A DNA stretch of 64,000 nucleotides. It comes from Megalonaias nervosa. Taxonomy: Eukaryota > Mollusca > Bivalvia > Unionida > Unionidae. Location of the stretch: contig JAECUM010017498.1 in assembly GCA_016617855.1 (NCBI GenBank), forward strand, positions 1 through 64,000, read 5' to 3'. Every line of letters begins with the position of its first letter. Positions within the stretch are counted from its first letter, which is position 1. Below the pieces are notes generated by a model that did no database searches, had not been told where the DNA came from, and saw only the letters and a program-made list of their open reading frames with translations. The position numbers and the translations under genes were made by a program. Shown here piece by piece: positions 1 to 11,439 of the stretch.

Positions 1-7
1 TATCATT

Positions 8-9
<2 letters not shown>

Positions 10-60
<51 letters not shown>
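10..60. repeat. (TA)n microsatellite
   Basis: Uninterrupted TA dinucleotides over about 50 bp at the window start. Nothing recognisable follows up to about 290. Confidence 0.95.
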
Positions 61-64
<4 letters not shown>

Positions 65-289
65 CTGGATTAGTGTTTTTGACAATCAGCCTAACTCACA
101 ATGTCCATGTATTGTATTATAAGGAGGTGGTTACAGAATAATCAACCCACGGAACAAAATGTATGGAGTCTGAAAATTTATTCCTTTCGTTATTGCTTGC
201 ATGGTTAGTTTAATGTTGGCCTGCTTCATGCTTCCTAGTACCAGTCAAGGGATGGATGGAAGAAAACAATGTATACAACCGGAACATAC

Positions 290-605
290 TCGAATAATCT
301 CAGACGCTGATCTTACTATATGTTGGAATTGATCTCTGACACCTACAATGTAAAATTTTGCCAGTGATCTCTGACGCTGAGCCTTTACCATGATGTCAAT
401 GATCTCAGACGCCGATAGTGTACAATGTTGACATTGATCTCAGACGCCATTCAAGTACGGCATTGATAGTAATCTCAGACACCGAACATGCACAAATCTT
501 AGCAATAATTTCAAATGCTGTTTATGCACCATATTGACCGTGATCGGAAATGCCTATAATGTATCATGTTGACAGCGATCTCAGACTCTGGTCATTGAAT
601 ACGTT
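290..605. repeat. Minisatellite, ~45-bp unit, about 7 copies
   Basis: Degenerate tandem units each contain GATCTCAGACGCYGA followed by a variable AT-rich stretch ending in ATGTTGA. The copies diverge from one another, which indicates an old array. No ORF crosses it. Confidence 0.8.
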
Positions 606-619
606 GATAAACATGAATA

Positions 620-1045
620 AGAACATTATAAAGAACTCAAACATTCTCCTGTAGAATCAAGGGATAGGACCTTCCGTTCTATTTGGTTTATACTGGTAAT
701 TCTCTATAATTAGTCTACATACCTTGATTCGATGATTTCTTTGTAGGAATCTAAAGTGACTGTGTAGATAGATGAGAATTAATTACTACGCCTGCTACGC
801 AGGAGTTCATGTACAACTGACTTCGTAGAATCATTTTTTGTTATGTGCTTAGTCGTGATGATATATGACCTCGTGAGTGCAGGCAAGGCTATTGGTGCCG
901 TTTACTCGTGGACCTAGTTCTAACCTCCTTAGAGACGAATTAAAAAGTCTCTGACCTGTATGATATTTTTATTTGTATTAAATATTAATCCTGCCTGGTA
1001 TTCTCACGCATTATCCAGTAATATCCAGGGATAGTATTTTCCATT
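620..1045 (+). repeat. Dispersed ~0.4-kb repeat, copy 1
   Basis: The segment running from the TCTCCTGTAGAATC motif through GTGTAGATAGATGAGAATTAATTA and GGCAAGGC to AATTAAAAAGTCTCTGACCTGTATGATA matches 39290-39830 in the same order and orientation. The copies near 39.3 and 39.7 kb carry a GTTCGAATCTC string like a tRNA B-box, so a SINE-type origin is possible but not shown. Confidence 0.6.
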
Positions 1046-2084
1046 CTGTTTTATGTATAACTTAAGAGAGAGATACTAAAAAAGTTCTTGTTCCCGGAGA
1101 CAACCGCTTATGTTATTGAGAACTATATACCCTTGTGACTTGAATTCCAGAGTGGAAAAGACTGGAGAATCTTGTTAAACGGAATGTCATTGTCTTCCTA
1201 GCTAACTTGCCATTGATTGCAAATAAAGTGTATCAGACTGGCATGTAAATTAGGTATCTCCTTTGACTGAAAACTGTAGTTCTAATTTGTGTGTGAATTA
1301 GGTATCTCCTTTGCCTGAAAACTGGAGTTATAATTTGTGTGTATCAATTTTCACCCTAGGAATACTTTATAAGACTTTACATGCCAAAAAATCATAATGT
1401 AAATATAATGCATCTAAGGCAACAGTCCGATTGTGATTGATGTATTTTTATAAGTCATCAGACTGATTCCAGTAGATGCATGTTTCAGATTCATCAGGCT
1501 GATAAATGCATGTATGAAATTCGGCACGTCCTGGTGTTGAGTTTTCTTTCTTATTTTGTTGTGAATCTCACTCTAGTAGGAAACGAAGGTGCATTTTTCA
1601 GTTTTTAAAGTTTTATGCTTGCACACATTTTCTAAACTCTTTTAATAATGTTATCATCCTTAAGATGAATCAGTTTAAAGCTAAGCTAATTCATGCGATA
1701 ACAAGAAAGCTTGCCTATTTTACATTGGGTCAAGTTCATAATCAATGAAACATTCTCGCTAACCTCTTTGAATTTTGGGTTATTTAACAGTCACAAATTT
1801 CTTCAATTAAGCTTTTGTTTGAAAGGCTTACATTTCCTAGTGTTGTAATCCCATTTGTAAAATGCCCCATTTATGATTAAACTGCAAACGGACAAATGAG
1901 AATAAGGTTACGATCTTGATGCTAGTGAACATTATAGTGATGAAACTAAAGATTAGTGAGAGGATACTTGAATAAAATGAAAATGGTTTTTGAATGGTTT
2001 GAACTCCGATTTACCGGAAATGACATACACCAACCACTTAACAAAATGTAGTTCGCGGGCTATGATTGTCATAATAACCCAATT
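1046..2084. other. Intergenic, no gene seen
   Basis: No supported coding region. There is a short tandem duplication of about 48 bp at roughly 1245-1345 (unit GAATTAGGTATCTCCTTTG...). Otherwise this is AT-rich unique-looking sequence. Confidence 0.6.
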
Positions 2085-2640
2085 TCAAGAGCCGTCTTTT
2101 CAGATTATCAGTTAGCCCACATTTATCAATGAACTGCCTGACAGCCGTCTTTTCCGACCATCAGCTAGGCATCGTGTTTCTATAAATGACTTGGCAAACA
2201 TCTTTTCCCATTATCAGCTAGGCTCATCTGTCTATGAATTACGTAATCACACCTTTTCCGATTATCAGCTAGCCCTCGTGTTTCCATGAATTACATAACA
2301 TCCATCTTTCCAATTATCAGCTAGTCCCCGTGTTTGTATCAATTACATAGCAGCCATCTTTTTCGACTATCTGCTCGTTCTCGTTTTTCTATGAATTATC
2401 TAACCGCAATCTTTTCTGATTATCAGCTAGCACTCGTTTTTATGAACTGCATAACCGCCATCTGTTTCGATTGTCAGTTAGCCCTCTTGTTTCTATTAAT
2501 TACATAACCGCCATCTTCTCCGATAACAACTATCTTTCCCGATTATCAGCTTACCATCGCGTTTTGATGAATTGCATAACATCCATCTTTTCCTATCATT
2601 AGCTTATCTTCGTATTTCTATGAAATACATAACAGCATTT
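2085..2640. repeat. Minisatellite, ~57-bp unit, about 10 copies
   Basis: Each unit contains a CCATCTTTTCCGATTATCAGCTAGC-like core followed by TCGTGTTTCTATGAATTACATAAC. Unit length varies by a few bases and the copies have diverged. Confidence 0.85.
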
Positions 2641-2834
2641 ACCGAACGCCGCAAATTTATCTCATGATCTGACAAGTTTATATGATTAGATTACTGATTA
2701 GAGGTAATCGCTGCAGATATACATGAAATAAAGCACAATGCAGGTGAACAAAGAGACAACACATTCTTGTTACTGTTCTTATTTAAAGACATCGCTCTCA
2801 GTTTGTATGCTATTAATGTAGCATCATATGTATA

Positions 2835-3365
2835 TGCAAGTTTATTTTCTTGGACCCGATATGACTATGCAAGTTACGTTACAGTCTGTTTTCTTGGGCC
2901 TGACCTGACTATGCAAGTTACGCTACAGTTTGTTTTCTTTAGTATGCCCTGACTATGTTAGTTACGCTACAGTTCGTTTTCATGGACCTGACCTGACTAT
3001 GCTAGCTACGCGACAATTTGTTTTCTTTGGCTTGACCTGACTAGGTCAGTTAAGCTATAATTTGTTTTCTTGGACCTGACCTGCCTATACTAGATGATCT
3101 AGTTTGTTTTTTGGACCTGACCTGACTATGCCAGTTATTTTTTTTTTCTTGGACCTGACCTGACTATGCCAGTTATTTTTTTTTTTTGGACCTGACCTGA
3201 CTATGCCAGTTATTTTTTTTTCTTGGACCTGACCAGACTATGCTAGTTACAATAACGTTCGTTTTCTTGGATCTGACCTGAATATGCTACCTATATTGCA
3301 GTTGTTTTCTTGGGCCTGACCTGGCTATACCAGTTATGATACGGTGTTTTCCTGTGCCTGATATT
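2835..3365. repeat. Minisatellite, ~45-50-bp unit, about 11 copies
   Basis: Repeats of TTTTCTTGGACCTGACCTGACTATGCCAGTTA with T-rich or ACGCTACAG spacers. A 61-codon open frame across its left end (from 2767) is a by-product of the repeat and not a gene. Confidence 0.85.
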
Positions 3366-4485
3366 GGCCACATGGCAAATGACAAGTGCAACACTGGTGA
3401 AAGCATTTTTACGCATGTTGTGAAGCTGTATATAGAAAAGAAAAAAGGTTTGAAAAGTGGTTGTCACATTGTTTACTAGTCCTAAAACTGAAAATAAAAA
3501 TTATCGTTTTTATCATAATTTTAAAAAAAACAAAACGGTTTTGTCAGTCAGACAAAGATTTATGAATACTCATTTTCCCCAAGAGGAGGTAGCGGTACAG
3601 CATTTAGCATGTCAGACTTGCGATAGAAAGGATGAAGGTCTGTATACCACTGGATCAATCCGGGCTATATTTAGTTCTATCCCATGCTCACAAGCCATAA
3701 GACTATGATTTTAATAATAGCTGGTAAAGTCATGCTTTGTGTATACACAGATGACATTTGAAATGCAGGAATGACTGCAGTTTTACGTTGTTTGAGGTTA
3801 TAAATTAGCAGCTGGGCTTGCAAATTTTCATATGTGATCACACGAGTGGGACGGGTGGGTGTGGAATGGAATAGAGTTCTTGTTGTTGTTTTTTATGGTA
3901 TACGTTGTTGATACAGACAATGGTTCACCTAAATTTCACTGGAAACTGATCGGGAACCAAAGGAGGTAGCTATAATTTACCGATGTATCAAACGTAAGAC
4001 CAGTATCACGTGACCGTTTAAATAAAATCAAATTGCAGGACACTCAGTCAACTCATAATTATTGGAGTTATACTAAATTAAAAATTAAGGATAACGTGCA
4101 CAATACATTTCCTGAAAGGATCTATAAAATACCACATTTTAACATTGTGACCAGTAATAATAACGAAGAAATTTTATAGTTGATTTGCCTATCATATATT
4201 AAGCAATCTTATAATATAAGGCTCTACTTGATTTTTTTTTAAAACTTTACTGTCGGTTATTGAAAGCATCAGTACGGAATAGTAATTATTGATAATATTT
4301 GAATTAACAAAGTCACAAATATTTTCAATCAATACATAAATAAATTACATAACTTAAGAGAAATGAATAAATCGCTTTCACCTATTATATTGTCTCAGAC
4401 ATGATCTCACTGATATGCATTTGCCATGTCCCATAGTAAACATTTATACCAAAACGTAAGGCAACTTATTGTTAGAAAACAATAA
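3366..4485. other. Intergenic, no gene seen
   Basis: AT-rich sequence without a recognisable gene or repeat. The 83-codon frame at 3457-3708 has low-complexity Lys/Asn content and no family resemblance. Confidence 0.5.
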
Positions 4486-4998
4486 CGGACATTGTTGAAA
4501 TATGTCCATCTTGAGATAACATTAAATGAACAAAATAATCATGTAACAGTACCTTAATTTCTAAAGTCTGCAGTTGCACATTATTGGTTTGATTTAAAGC
4601 ATAAAGCGTGAATGTTAAAATGTCATATAAAGAAGATTCATTAACCATCCTGAGAGTAATCTTTGTACCAGGATTGTGTGAATTCTAAATGCATGGTTTG
4701 TGGACACTGCGTCCACAGTGTTGATGCATGCATTGTTGAAATTAAAGCATTATATGAACAAAATAATTATATAACAGTTCATTTAGTTTTAAAGTCGGAA
4801 GTTCCATATTATTGGTTAGGTTTAAAGCATAAAACGCGAATATTAAATTGTAATATAAAGAAGATTCATTAACCATCCCTGAGAGTAATCTTTGTACCAG
4901 GTTTGTGTGAATTCTAAATGCATGGATTTGGCCACTTTGTCCACAGTGTTGATACTTGCGTTGTTGAAGTTATATAGTGGGGTAAACCTTCAATGAAG
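4486..4998 (+). repeat. Tandem duplication, ~240-bp unit, two copies
   Basis: The block AAGATTCATTAACCATCC followed by TGAGAGTAATCTTTGTACCAGG and GTGTGAATTCTAAATGCATGG occurs at about 4634-4740 and again at about 4858-4960, with matching upstream AACAAAATAATYATRTAACAG segments. A third, more diverged copy resumes at 5929, beyond the solo LTR. Confidence 0.8.
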
Positions 4999-5923
4999 TG
5001 TTACGTATATGTAATTAAATTGCTTGTGTGCAAGTTTTGAAATTCTTTTTTATTTTATTTTTGTTTCATTACATTTTTTTGTAATGATTATTTTCACGGG
5101 ATTTAAAATTCTTTTTTCAGTAATTCTGTTTATCTAAGATGTAAAAGGTGTTACATTCGGAATATTTGTAGTTCACCTTGGCCCGCGGTAGTGTAAGCGC
5201 TACGCAAAAACGATTGGCTATTGCCAAGGTCATTTGGTCTAGTCTGAATAAACAGTATTTTATTTTTAAATTTATTTCAGAGTGAGATTCTGGTTCTTAG
5301 ATAGGGCTGTTTCGTGCTACGTGACTAATTACATTTTTCCTATTGCGTTGTTCAAGTGTTAAGAGACCACGTGATCTATCTCGTGAGAACGGGATGATAA
5401 TTTGGTTGGATTTATACCCTTTGTGAGAGCTTGTCAGTGAGTTGTATTTTTGAAACCTTGAAGGCTGGATAGGTTTTTTTTGTTGAAACCAGATTGTTTT
5501 TGAAGTTCATTTGTTTTTGTAATTTAATAATTTATTCTCTAGAAAACCAAACGAGTGTACTGTTTTATAAAATTCTGAGAGAAAGAAATTCAGTGGAAAT
5601 TTATTCTGGAATTATTTGGAAACATAAACTGTGAATCAATTGAGGAATTGTTGCTATTTGTACAAGGACCACATCTGACGTCATCGTCTTCCATATTGGA
5701 ACGTCGTCGAGATTCGAACCTGGATTCTAATAGAACTATTTAGTGATAGGACTTGTATATTTCATTCTTAGGATTAAGTTTTGGATTATGTTCACAAACC
5801 GTAAGTCCTATTTTCCAAATTTTTACATTGTTTTCTAGGGAAATAAATTATTTTGTTAAAATATACAAAGCTTGTTGACTTCATTCTTTTCTATTGTTAT
5901 TATTGTACAAGCCTACACGTAAC
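4999..5923 (+). mobile_element. Solo LTR (family A), TSD TGAAG
   Basis: A 925-bp element begins TGTTACG and ends CGTAAC, giving inverted GTTACG/CGTAAC termini. It is flanked by direct repeats of TGAAG at 4994-4998 and 5924-5928. The 3' part (TTCTAGGGAAATAAATTAT ... ACAAAGCTTGTTGACTTCATTCTTTTCTATTGT) recurs in the copies at 11.9, 45.8, 54.9 and 56.9 kb. No internal coding region accompanies it, so it is best read as a solo LTR left by LTR-LTR recombination. It landed inside the 240-bp tandem array. Confidence 0.85.
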
Positions 5924-5928
5924 TGAAG

Positions 5929-6110
5929 GAAATAAACGGATGAATGCAGTTTAAAGTTAGACATTAATGATTTGATTTAAAGTATGCAGAGATAAAAATA
6001 TAATCTTCAATCAAAATAATCTTTCTTAGGAGTTTGTGTGGATTTCATAAGCATGGTTTGTGAACACAGTGACCACAATGATACTTTACTCATTGTGGAG
6101 TCACTATGTA
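5929..6110 (+). repeat. Third, diverged copy of the 240-bp unit
   Basis: The sequence TGATTTGATTTAAAGTATGCAG ... AATAATCTTTCTTAGGAGTTTGTGTGGATTTCATAAGCATGGTTTGTG matches the units at 4486-4975 at lower identity. It continues the array to the right of the inserted LTR. Confidence 0.6.
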
Positions 6111-7845
6111 TTTAGAAAGCACAACAGATATATCATGAATAATGTTCACTATAAAAACCCATAACAACGTTCTCCACTGAATAGCCTTAGGATACATTCC
6201 TATGCTTTTCTTTGATTTCGCCTCCCAAATTTGGTAATTCCTAGCATGGCATACAAATAATCTCTTTGAACACGTTGTCTAAAATCAAAAGAACTCACTC
6301 ATTTCATGTAACTTTCATAATAATGACTTCATTTGCCTTAGGACAAAATGGATCTTAACTACTTCAATGGTCCCTCGATTGTCAGAATTTGTGTATATTC
6401 CGACTATATCGTACATGATTTTCCGCTTGAAATTAAAACTGTTTTGGCTGCCAAAGCATTTCAAAGGGATTCTTTTGTCTGCTCCTAAATATATGCCTTG
6501 TAGTTATTATCTTTTTGCAAATACATCAAGACACTCAGTTGTGCATTTCATTCATCTGAAAGAGAATCTACTAATAATTGATAGAACACAATTTGTTACA
6601 AGAACAAGTAGAAAAGAAAAGGATCTAGAATCCATTCTATTTATACAGGAAATGATACAATAATTATTGTGATCAAACTGTTTGGTGGTTTCAAAATAGT
6701 TCCTAGTTTTGGTTACCTTAAGATTTACTCTTCATAATAAATCCAAAATTGGATTCATTTGGTTTACTTCAAGTAAGAATTTGTCTCTTTGATTATCTAA
6801 CCTACAGCATAAAAGAAATAATAATCGTATTATATTTAACGATTGTAACGTGAAAGGAAATATTTTGAAACACAAATTTTCAATACAAGGTATTGGCATG
6901 TTTTAATTGCAGTTTAAGGTTTATCTGTCGTCTGTATACTGATTGTACTGGACAGTTGTAACTGATGGTATTTTTGCAGGCGTAATAGTAAAGTTCAGTC
7001 CAGTGTCGTGTCACATTTCATACGTGGTGTGCTGATAAACATGATACAATAATAACTTTGTAAATCTTTAGAGTGAGTAATGGGCTGTTTCGTCTTAAAA
7101 TTATGGCTGAATGTTTTAGAAGTACGATGTAGCCACATGAGAAGAAATTGTTTTCTGTAACATGTTGCTGAAACTTCCTGTTACAGAAATATATTTCAGC
7201 TGCTAGTGACACGCTAATGCCGGAAATAACTAGACCTGGCACTTCAATATGCGACCATTTTCACCCACCCCACCCCCATTTCTGTTTTAATGTTATATCA
7301 TAAATAACGCAATTACAATTAGCAAATATCGACTGTGGTTAAAGAAAAGAGTTTCATTCTTAATATGTGAAGACATGGGCGCCCGCATATAGGGCAAAAA
7401 GGGGCACTCCCCCTCCCCCGCTTTCACTTCTAAACATGTTTTGACCTAAACCTAATATCTGACCACCCCCAAAAATAATTCAGCGGGCATCCCTGTGTGC
7501 AGATGATGCTCCTTAACTGAAAGGAATTAATATGTATGTAATCATGTTTTTTTCTTTCTATTTCATACATTTATCTAATAAATATTCATACAGAATTCTG
7601 ATGTATTTCTAAGTGTTTATCCTAAACATATTGTTTTCAAATATGCATGTTTTTGTATCTGACTCATTTGTGAGGTGCAATAAGGTATGACTTGACCGTT
7701 TCATAAATGGAAAATCACTTAACAACAGGTAGTGTATGAATTGGTACGAGTTGCGCTCGTAAAGAGCGAGAACAAATGAATCATGCGACTATACAAGCAA
7801 TAAAACAAAACTTTATTCAATATGCAGTTGTCGTGGGATGAAAAC
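6111..7845. other. Intergenic, no gene seen
   Basis: A 98-codon frame at 6367-6663 and a 74-codon minus frame at 7018-7242 resemble no family I know and look random. Around 7375-7500 there is a short GC-richer patch (GGGCGCCCGCATATAGGGCAAAAAGGGGCACTCCCCCTCCCCC) of the kind found in dispersed repeats. I could not assign it. Confidence 0.5.
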
Positions 7846-7849
7846 TATG

Positions 7850-8175
7850 AGGGGTAACAAAATAAATGGCACAGTATTATCATTATGGAGGTACTGGAAT
7901 AGCTTTAGGCTAATCAAAAACTGTTCTCAGTGGCTATCTTCCGATGTTAACCAAATATTGTGGAGATTCTATTATGATGATGGAGATATTTTAGAATTTT
8001 TGCTGGTCAACACTGAAATTCTTCATCAAACTTATGTCATTGATTCAGTTAATATCGTATGCTCCTGTTGGAAGTTCTACCCAACCCAAAGACGATCCAC
8101 CATCTTGTGAAAATATAGATGTGTTGAGCGTCGGCAGACCACCAAATATGGCATTGTCCAGAATTCTTTCAAATA
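7850..8175 (-). pseudogene. Possible Polinton minor-capsid (penton) fragment
   Basis: Read on the minus strand, one frame contains SLGWVELPTGAYDIN followed by a stop. Pieces in neighbouring frames resemble the continuation of that domain. The motif parallels KIPQGAYNISDLN in the intact minor capsid protein at 24558-25313 (residues 77-89), a conserved part of the Polinton single-jelly-roll protein. The fragment carries stops and frameshifts and abuts the LTR of the retroelement to its right. An unrelated protein sharing this short motif is possible. Confidence 0.4.
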
Positions 8176-8194
8176 AAAGCTCCAGAGTAATATT

Positions 8195-8560
8195 ATAATC
8201 CAAATAATGAACACTTTTTATTTCTACTGAACAGTCCAAACAAATGTTTTTAGTCTCGAATAATATGTAAGAACAACATAAAACTCGTCTGCTAATTTAC
8301 ACCAAGAACACAATAAGTGTGAATGACTCCAAAAATCGGAATGTATCTGACTGCTTAATTTTCTCCTCATATAAACCGTATATTGCGACTATACTTGGCA
8401 ATAGACCCGACATGACAGCAAATACTATTGACTTTGCATTGAATTAAGAATTTTCAGTGGACCTCTCGCAACCTATGAGCGGCTATAGAATTATTCTGGA
8501 AATGTAGAAATCCCATCAGTCACTCAGAAACTACGCCATTTTATGTCTTATTATTAAGAC
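8195..8560 (-). repeat. 3' LTR of the minus-strand Gypsy element
   Basis: About 320 bp align, with substitutions and small gaps, to 11030-11410. The borders are approximate. Confidence 0.55.
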
Positions 8561-8599
8561 AGGCTTAGAATCTAAAATTTGAACATCATGGTAGACATT

Positions 8600-8990
8600 G
8601 TTCGAGCTGGAACATCTGGGAACATGTGCTTATTTTAACATATTAGCTGATTTAACTCATTCTTCCCCTTTGCCTGTAGATGTGAAAGTTTATTATCCAG
8701 ATGTTTTAATATTTCAGAATTTTGTGGACTGGTTAAACCAAAGTCATTACATTCCAGTTGTATGTCATCATTTGAATCATCATTATGTGGGACGGGAACA
8801 ACTAAATTTATTGAATGATTTACAGAGCATATCTCAGTCAACAAATTCCTTTGAAAGATTGTTATAGTAGAGTTGTTTCCTTTTCCGCCTCCCAGGAGTA
8901 TCGATGATATAATTTAAATAAATTACTTTCTGTTTCATGGTATAGAACCATAATACCTATCCTGAAGGTATGGCCAAGAGAGCAAGAATG
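8600..8990 (-). pseudogene. Integrase C-terminus and RT N-terminus remnant
   Basis: On the minus strand, a basic segment around 8930-8870 ending in KEFVD resembles integrase tails of the TPxRRK...NLLKEYV type. It is followed by TSPQNSEILKHLDNKLSHL (about 8740-8680) and FPDVPART, which resemble the start of a Gypsy reverse transcriptase. Frames are interrupted. The same two blocks occur in the same order at 62760-63105 on the plus strand, so this is the family's own layout and not a local rearrangement. Confidence 0.65.
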
Positions 8991-9480
8991 TTATCACCAG
9001 TTGAAAAGTTCTTTTCTTTAAAGTTTTGTCATACCTCAATTTCATTATTTTTTGCCATATCACAAGCGTTCGATAGTTTGAATTTAAAATCAGAGACATA
9101 GTCATTTAAATTGATCTGTGATTCTTCTGTTAAAGGAAGTTTTTCTTTCAATGACTTCAACGACTTTAATGGTCCAGGTAATGTGTCCTAAAACAAATTC
9201 AAAAGAACTAAATCGAAAGGACTCTTAAACCGAATCTCTGACAGCAAGCAACAATTAGTGAACACCTTTGTCCCAATCTTTTCTGGCTCCAAAGAAATAT
9301 GTCCCTATCATATTCTTTAAAGTCTGATGAAATCTTTCCAATGCTCCATCCCCCGGCTTTCAGGGTGATACGCAGGACTTGAACTGTTAAATACCTAATT
9401 CATGCATAGCTTGTTGAAACGTCCATGACATAAAATTAGAACCGTGGTCTCTTACTAACCACGGCTGTGAGGAAAACTTG
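8991..9480 (-). pseudogene. Gypsy-type integrase core remnant
   Basis: Minus-strand frames show NHGSNFMSWTFQQAMHELGI and then GALERFHQTLKNMIGTYFFG, followed by SFRFSSFEFVLGH. These match the second catalytic acidic residue (here H/N-shifted from the usual DxGSxF) and the ...ALERFH block that carries the catalytic Glu of retroviral-type integrases. The frame is broken several times. Confidence 0.75.
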
Positions 9481-10535
9481 TTGACAAATGAAACTTTGTG
9501 AGCCAAGAAATACTCGTCAACTGTATGAGAAACATTTTCTCAATTATCTATCTTGCGTTCATCAAGGTAAATTTTGACGTCACTATGGATGCAGTTCTTG
9601 AACTCTTCGACTAATGTAAGTTGTCTAAGTTTTTCATAATCTTTATTAATCTTTTTAGATGTACACCACCTGTCAAATAGTTGTTCTCTTTCCCTAGCAA
9701 ACTCGACATGTGTTTGGCTATTTTCTATCTTGCAATTCCGAAACGTCTGTCGATATGCCTCATGTATCAACTCATAACCTTCAAGATACATCCCTCGACC
9801 AGTTCGTAGTCAGCACTTGGTTCCACTGACAGTGAAGTGTGAACATTACGATCTTTGCCAGTAAGGACACTCTGAAATAATAAAGTCCAGTACTCTCTTG
9901 GTTATTTCAAATTAACGGTTATTTTTTTCAAAATGTGAAAAAGATTGATTTACATCGTGTTCCTTATTAGGAGATACTACTCTAATATTTTGTGTAAAAT
10001 CAAAAAATGAACCGTCATGAGTGGGATGCAACGTGCTTTCCAGTTCTGTTTATTTTTTATTTTAATTGCATTTCATTATTTCTTTCTTCTTTCTGTAATT
10101 GCAATTTCATTTGGAGCTCTTCTTTTGCATCTGTCTCACACTTTCTTTTTCCTGCATTTGCATCTCTTTTTCTTTTACCTGCATTTTCATTTTCATTCCC
10201 ATTCCTTTTTCTTCTTTTGCATTTGTAATTTCATCTCCATTTCTTTTTCTTCTTATCTGGTGTTTGCATTTGTTTCTCTACCCTCTGTTTGCATTTGAAG
10301 CTCATGTTTCCTTAACTCCATTTCATTCTTGTATTCTAATTTAAATTCCATAACTTGCAAATTAGAGCCAGAGTCCGACTTACTAATCAAACTCAAAGCA
10401 CTTTTGTCCAAACTATTCTTCTTTACCAAATATTGAAACAAAATATTTTTTATTTCTTATTTTGACAAAGATGGCTTTGCCTCTGAAATATCATATTGTC
10501 TGGTAAGCTGAAGCAATTTGTCATTTTTCATGGCT
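9481..10535 (-). pseudogene. Gag remnant of the Gypsy-type element
   Basis: The N-terminal part (about 10535-10253) reads LTRQYDISEAKPSLSK, a long charged helix and MEFKLEYKNEMELRKHELQ. The C-terminal part (9791-9540) reads YELIHEAYRQTFRNCKIENS, QTHVEFAREREQLFDRWC and EEFKNCIHSDVKIYLDE, the SCAN-like capsid block seen in gag of these elements. The middle (about 10250-9990) has decayed into a T-rich, frameshifted stretch. A parallel gag start lies at 12105-12475 on the plus strand. Confidence 0.7.
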
Positions 10536-10867
10536 AGGATTTAATACAAAGTTCTCCGCTTTAGTTGGCATTGTGAAAGATTGTTGGTTTCACAACGTAA
10601 AACTATTAGGGACTAAGATAATTACGAAATAAAATGAATTTAAATTTCAAAACAATATCAATTTCTCTGAAATTAGTATCCTGGACAAACCCCAAACTAT
10701 TTTGTTGCGACTCTGTGGTCACAAACTTAACAGAAAAGATGCAAAACCAACAAGTTTTATAAGACTTAACAAAGAATTTAATTAATAAAGTTATAAAAGA
10801 ACTATGTGAGGGGAGTTTTACAGGATTATGAAATGATTCCCGATAAAGGTCTATGAAAGTCCTAAAT

Positions 10868-10972
10868 GAAAAGTTATAAATTTCAACACCAGAAATGTTA
10901 TAAATTTCAACACCAGAAATGTTATAAATTTCAACACCAGAAATGTTATAAATTTCAACACCAGAAATGCTC
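10868..10972. repeat. 24-bp tandem repeat, about 4 copies
   Basis: The unit ATGTTATAAATTTCAACACCAGAA is repeated nearly perfectly, just inside the 5' LTR of the minus-strand Gypsy element. It yields ISGVEIYN repeats in one minus-strand frame (10606-11067) and YKFQHQKC repeats on the plus strand. Neither frame is likely to be a real gene product. Confidence 0.9.
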
Positions 10973-11029
10973 TGATCCTCCAAGGACCTATAAGTGTTTT
11001 CCATACTTCCTTCAAATAATTTATAACAG

Positions 11030-11410
11030 TTACAGATTAATATTATTACAGTCCAAATAATGAGCATTTTCTATTTCCAATAAACAGACCAAATCAATAA
11101 TTTTACTCTGGAATAAAATTTAATTACACTATATAACACGTGTACTGACTCACAACAGGAACTCAATAAGAGCGAGAGAGTCCAAAATTAGAAAGAATCT
11201 GAATGCATAAGTTTTTCCTTATATGAACCGTATACTTCGACTGTACGTCACAATAGACCCCACATGACAGCTTACACTATTGATTTAGGTTCACGTGACC
11301 TCTCGCAACCAGTGGGAAAGTACAGAATTTTTTTTATGAAACCTAGAAATCCCATCAGTCACTGAGAAACTACGCCAAAGTCGCCATTTTAAGTCTTATT
11401 ATTAAGATTG
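11030..11410 (-). repeat. 5' LTR of the minus-strand Gypsy element
   Basis: This is the counterpart of 8195-8560. Borders are approximate. Confidence 0.55.
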
Positions 11411-11439
11411 TTATTAATAATTGTAAACACATACGCAAA

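Larger units (their letters stand above)
8190..11430 (-). mobile_element. Internally deleted Ty3/Gypsy-type element, Gmr1-like order
   Basis: Read 11430 to 8190, the element runs LTR, 24-bp repeats, gag start, gag body, integrase core, integrase C-terminus, RT start, LTR. The two LTR-like ends (about 11030-11410 and 8195-8560) share CTTAATAATAAGAC, TAGTTTCTSAGTGACTGATGGGATTTCTA, GACCTCTCGCAACC and ATTATTTGGAYTRTAATA in the same order. Gag is joined almost directly to the integrase core, so protease, the integrase N-terminus and most of RT/RNase H are missing. Reading frames carry many stops. Integrase upstream of RT is unlike typical Ty3/Gypsy and resembles the Gmr1 group. Exact LTR borders and target duplication were not resolved. 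Confidence 0.7.

Noticed and set aside
290..3365. Regularly spaced repeats resembling a CRISPR array
   Set aside because: Repeats are degenerate, unit length drifts, intervals are themselves repetitive and the DNA is eukaryotic. They are minisatellites.
10007..10344. Overlapping Phe/Leu/Ser-rich plus-strand ORFs
   Set aside because: Antisense of the decayed charged-helix segment of gag (Lys/Glu-rich codons read backwards).
10606..11067. 153-codon minus-strand ORF with ISGVEIYN repeats
   Set aside because: The repeats derive from a 24-bp tandem repeat in the LTR-proximal region, and the rest has no gag-like feature.
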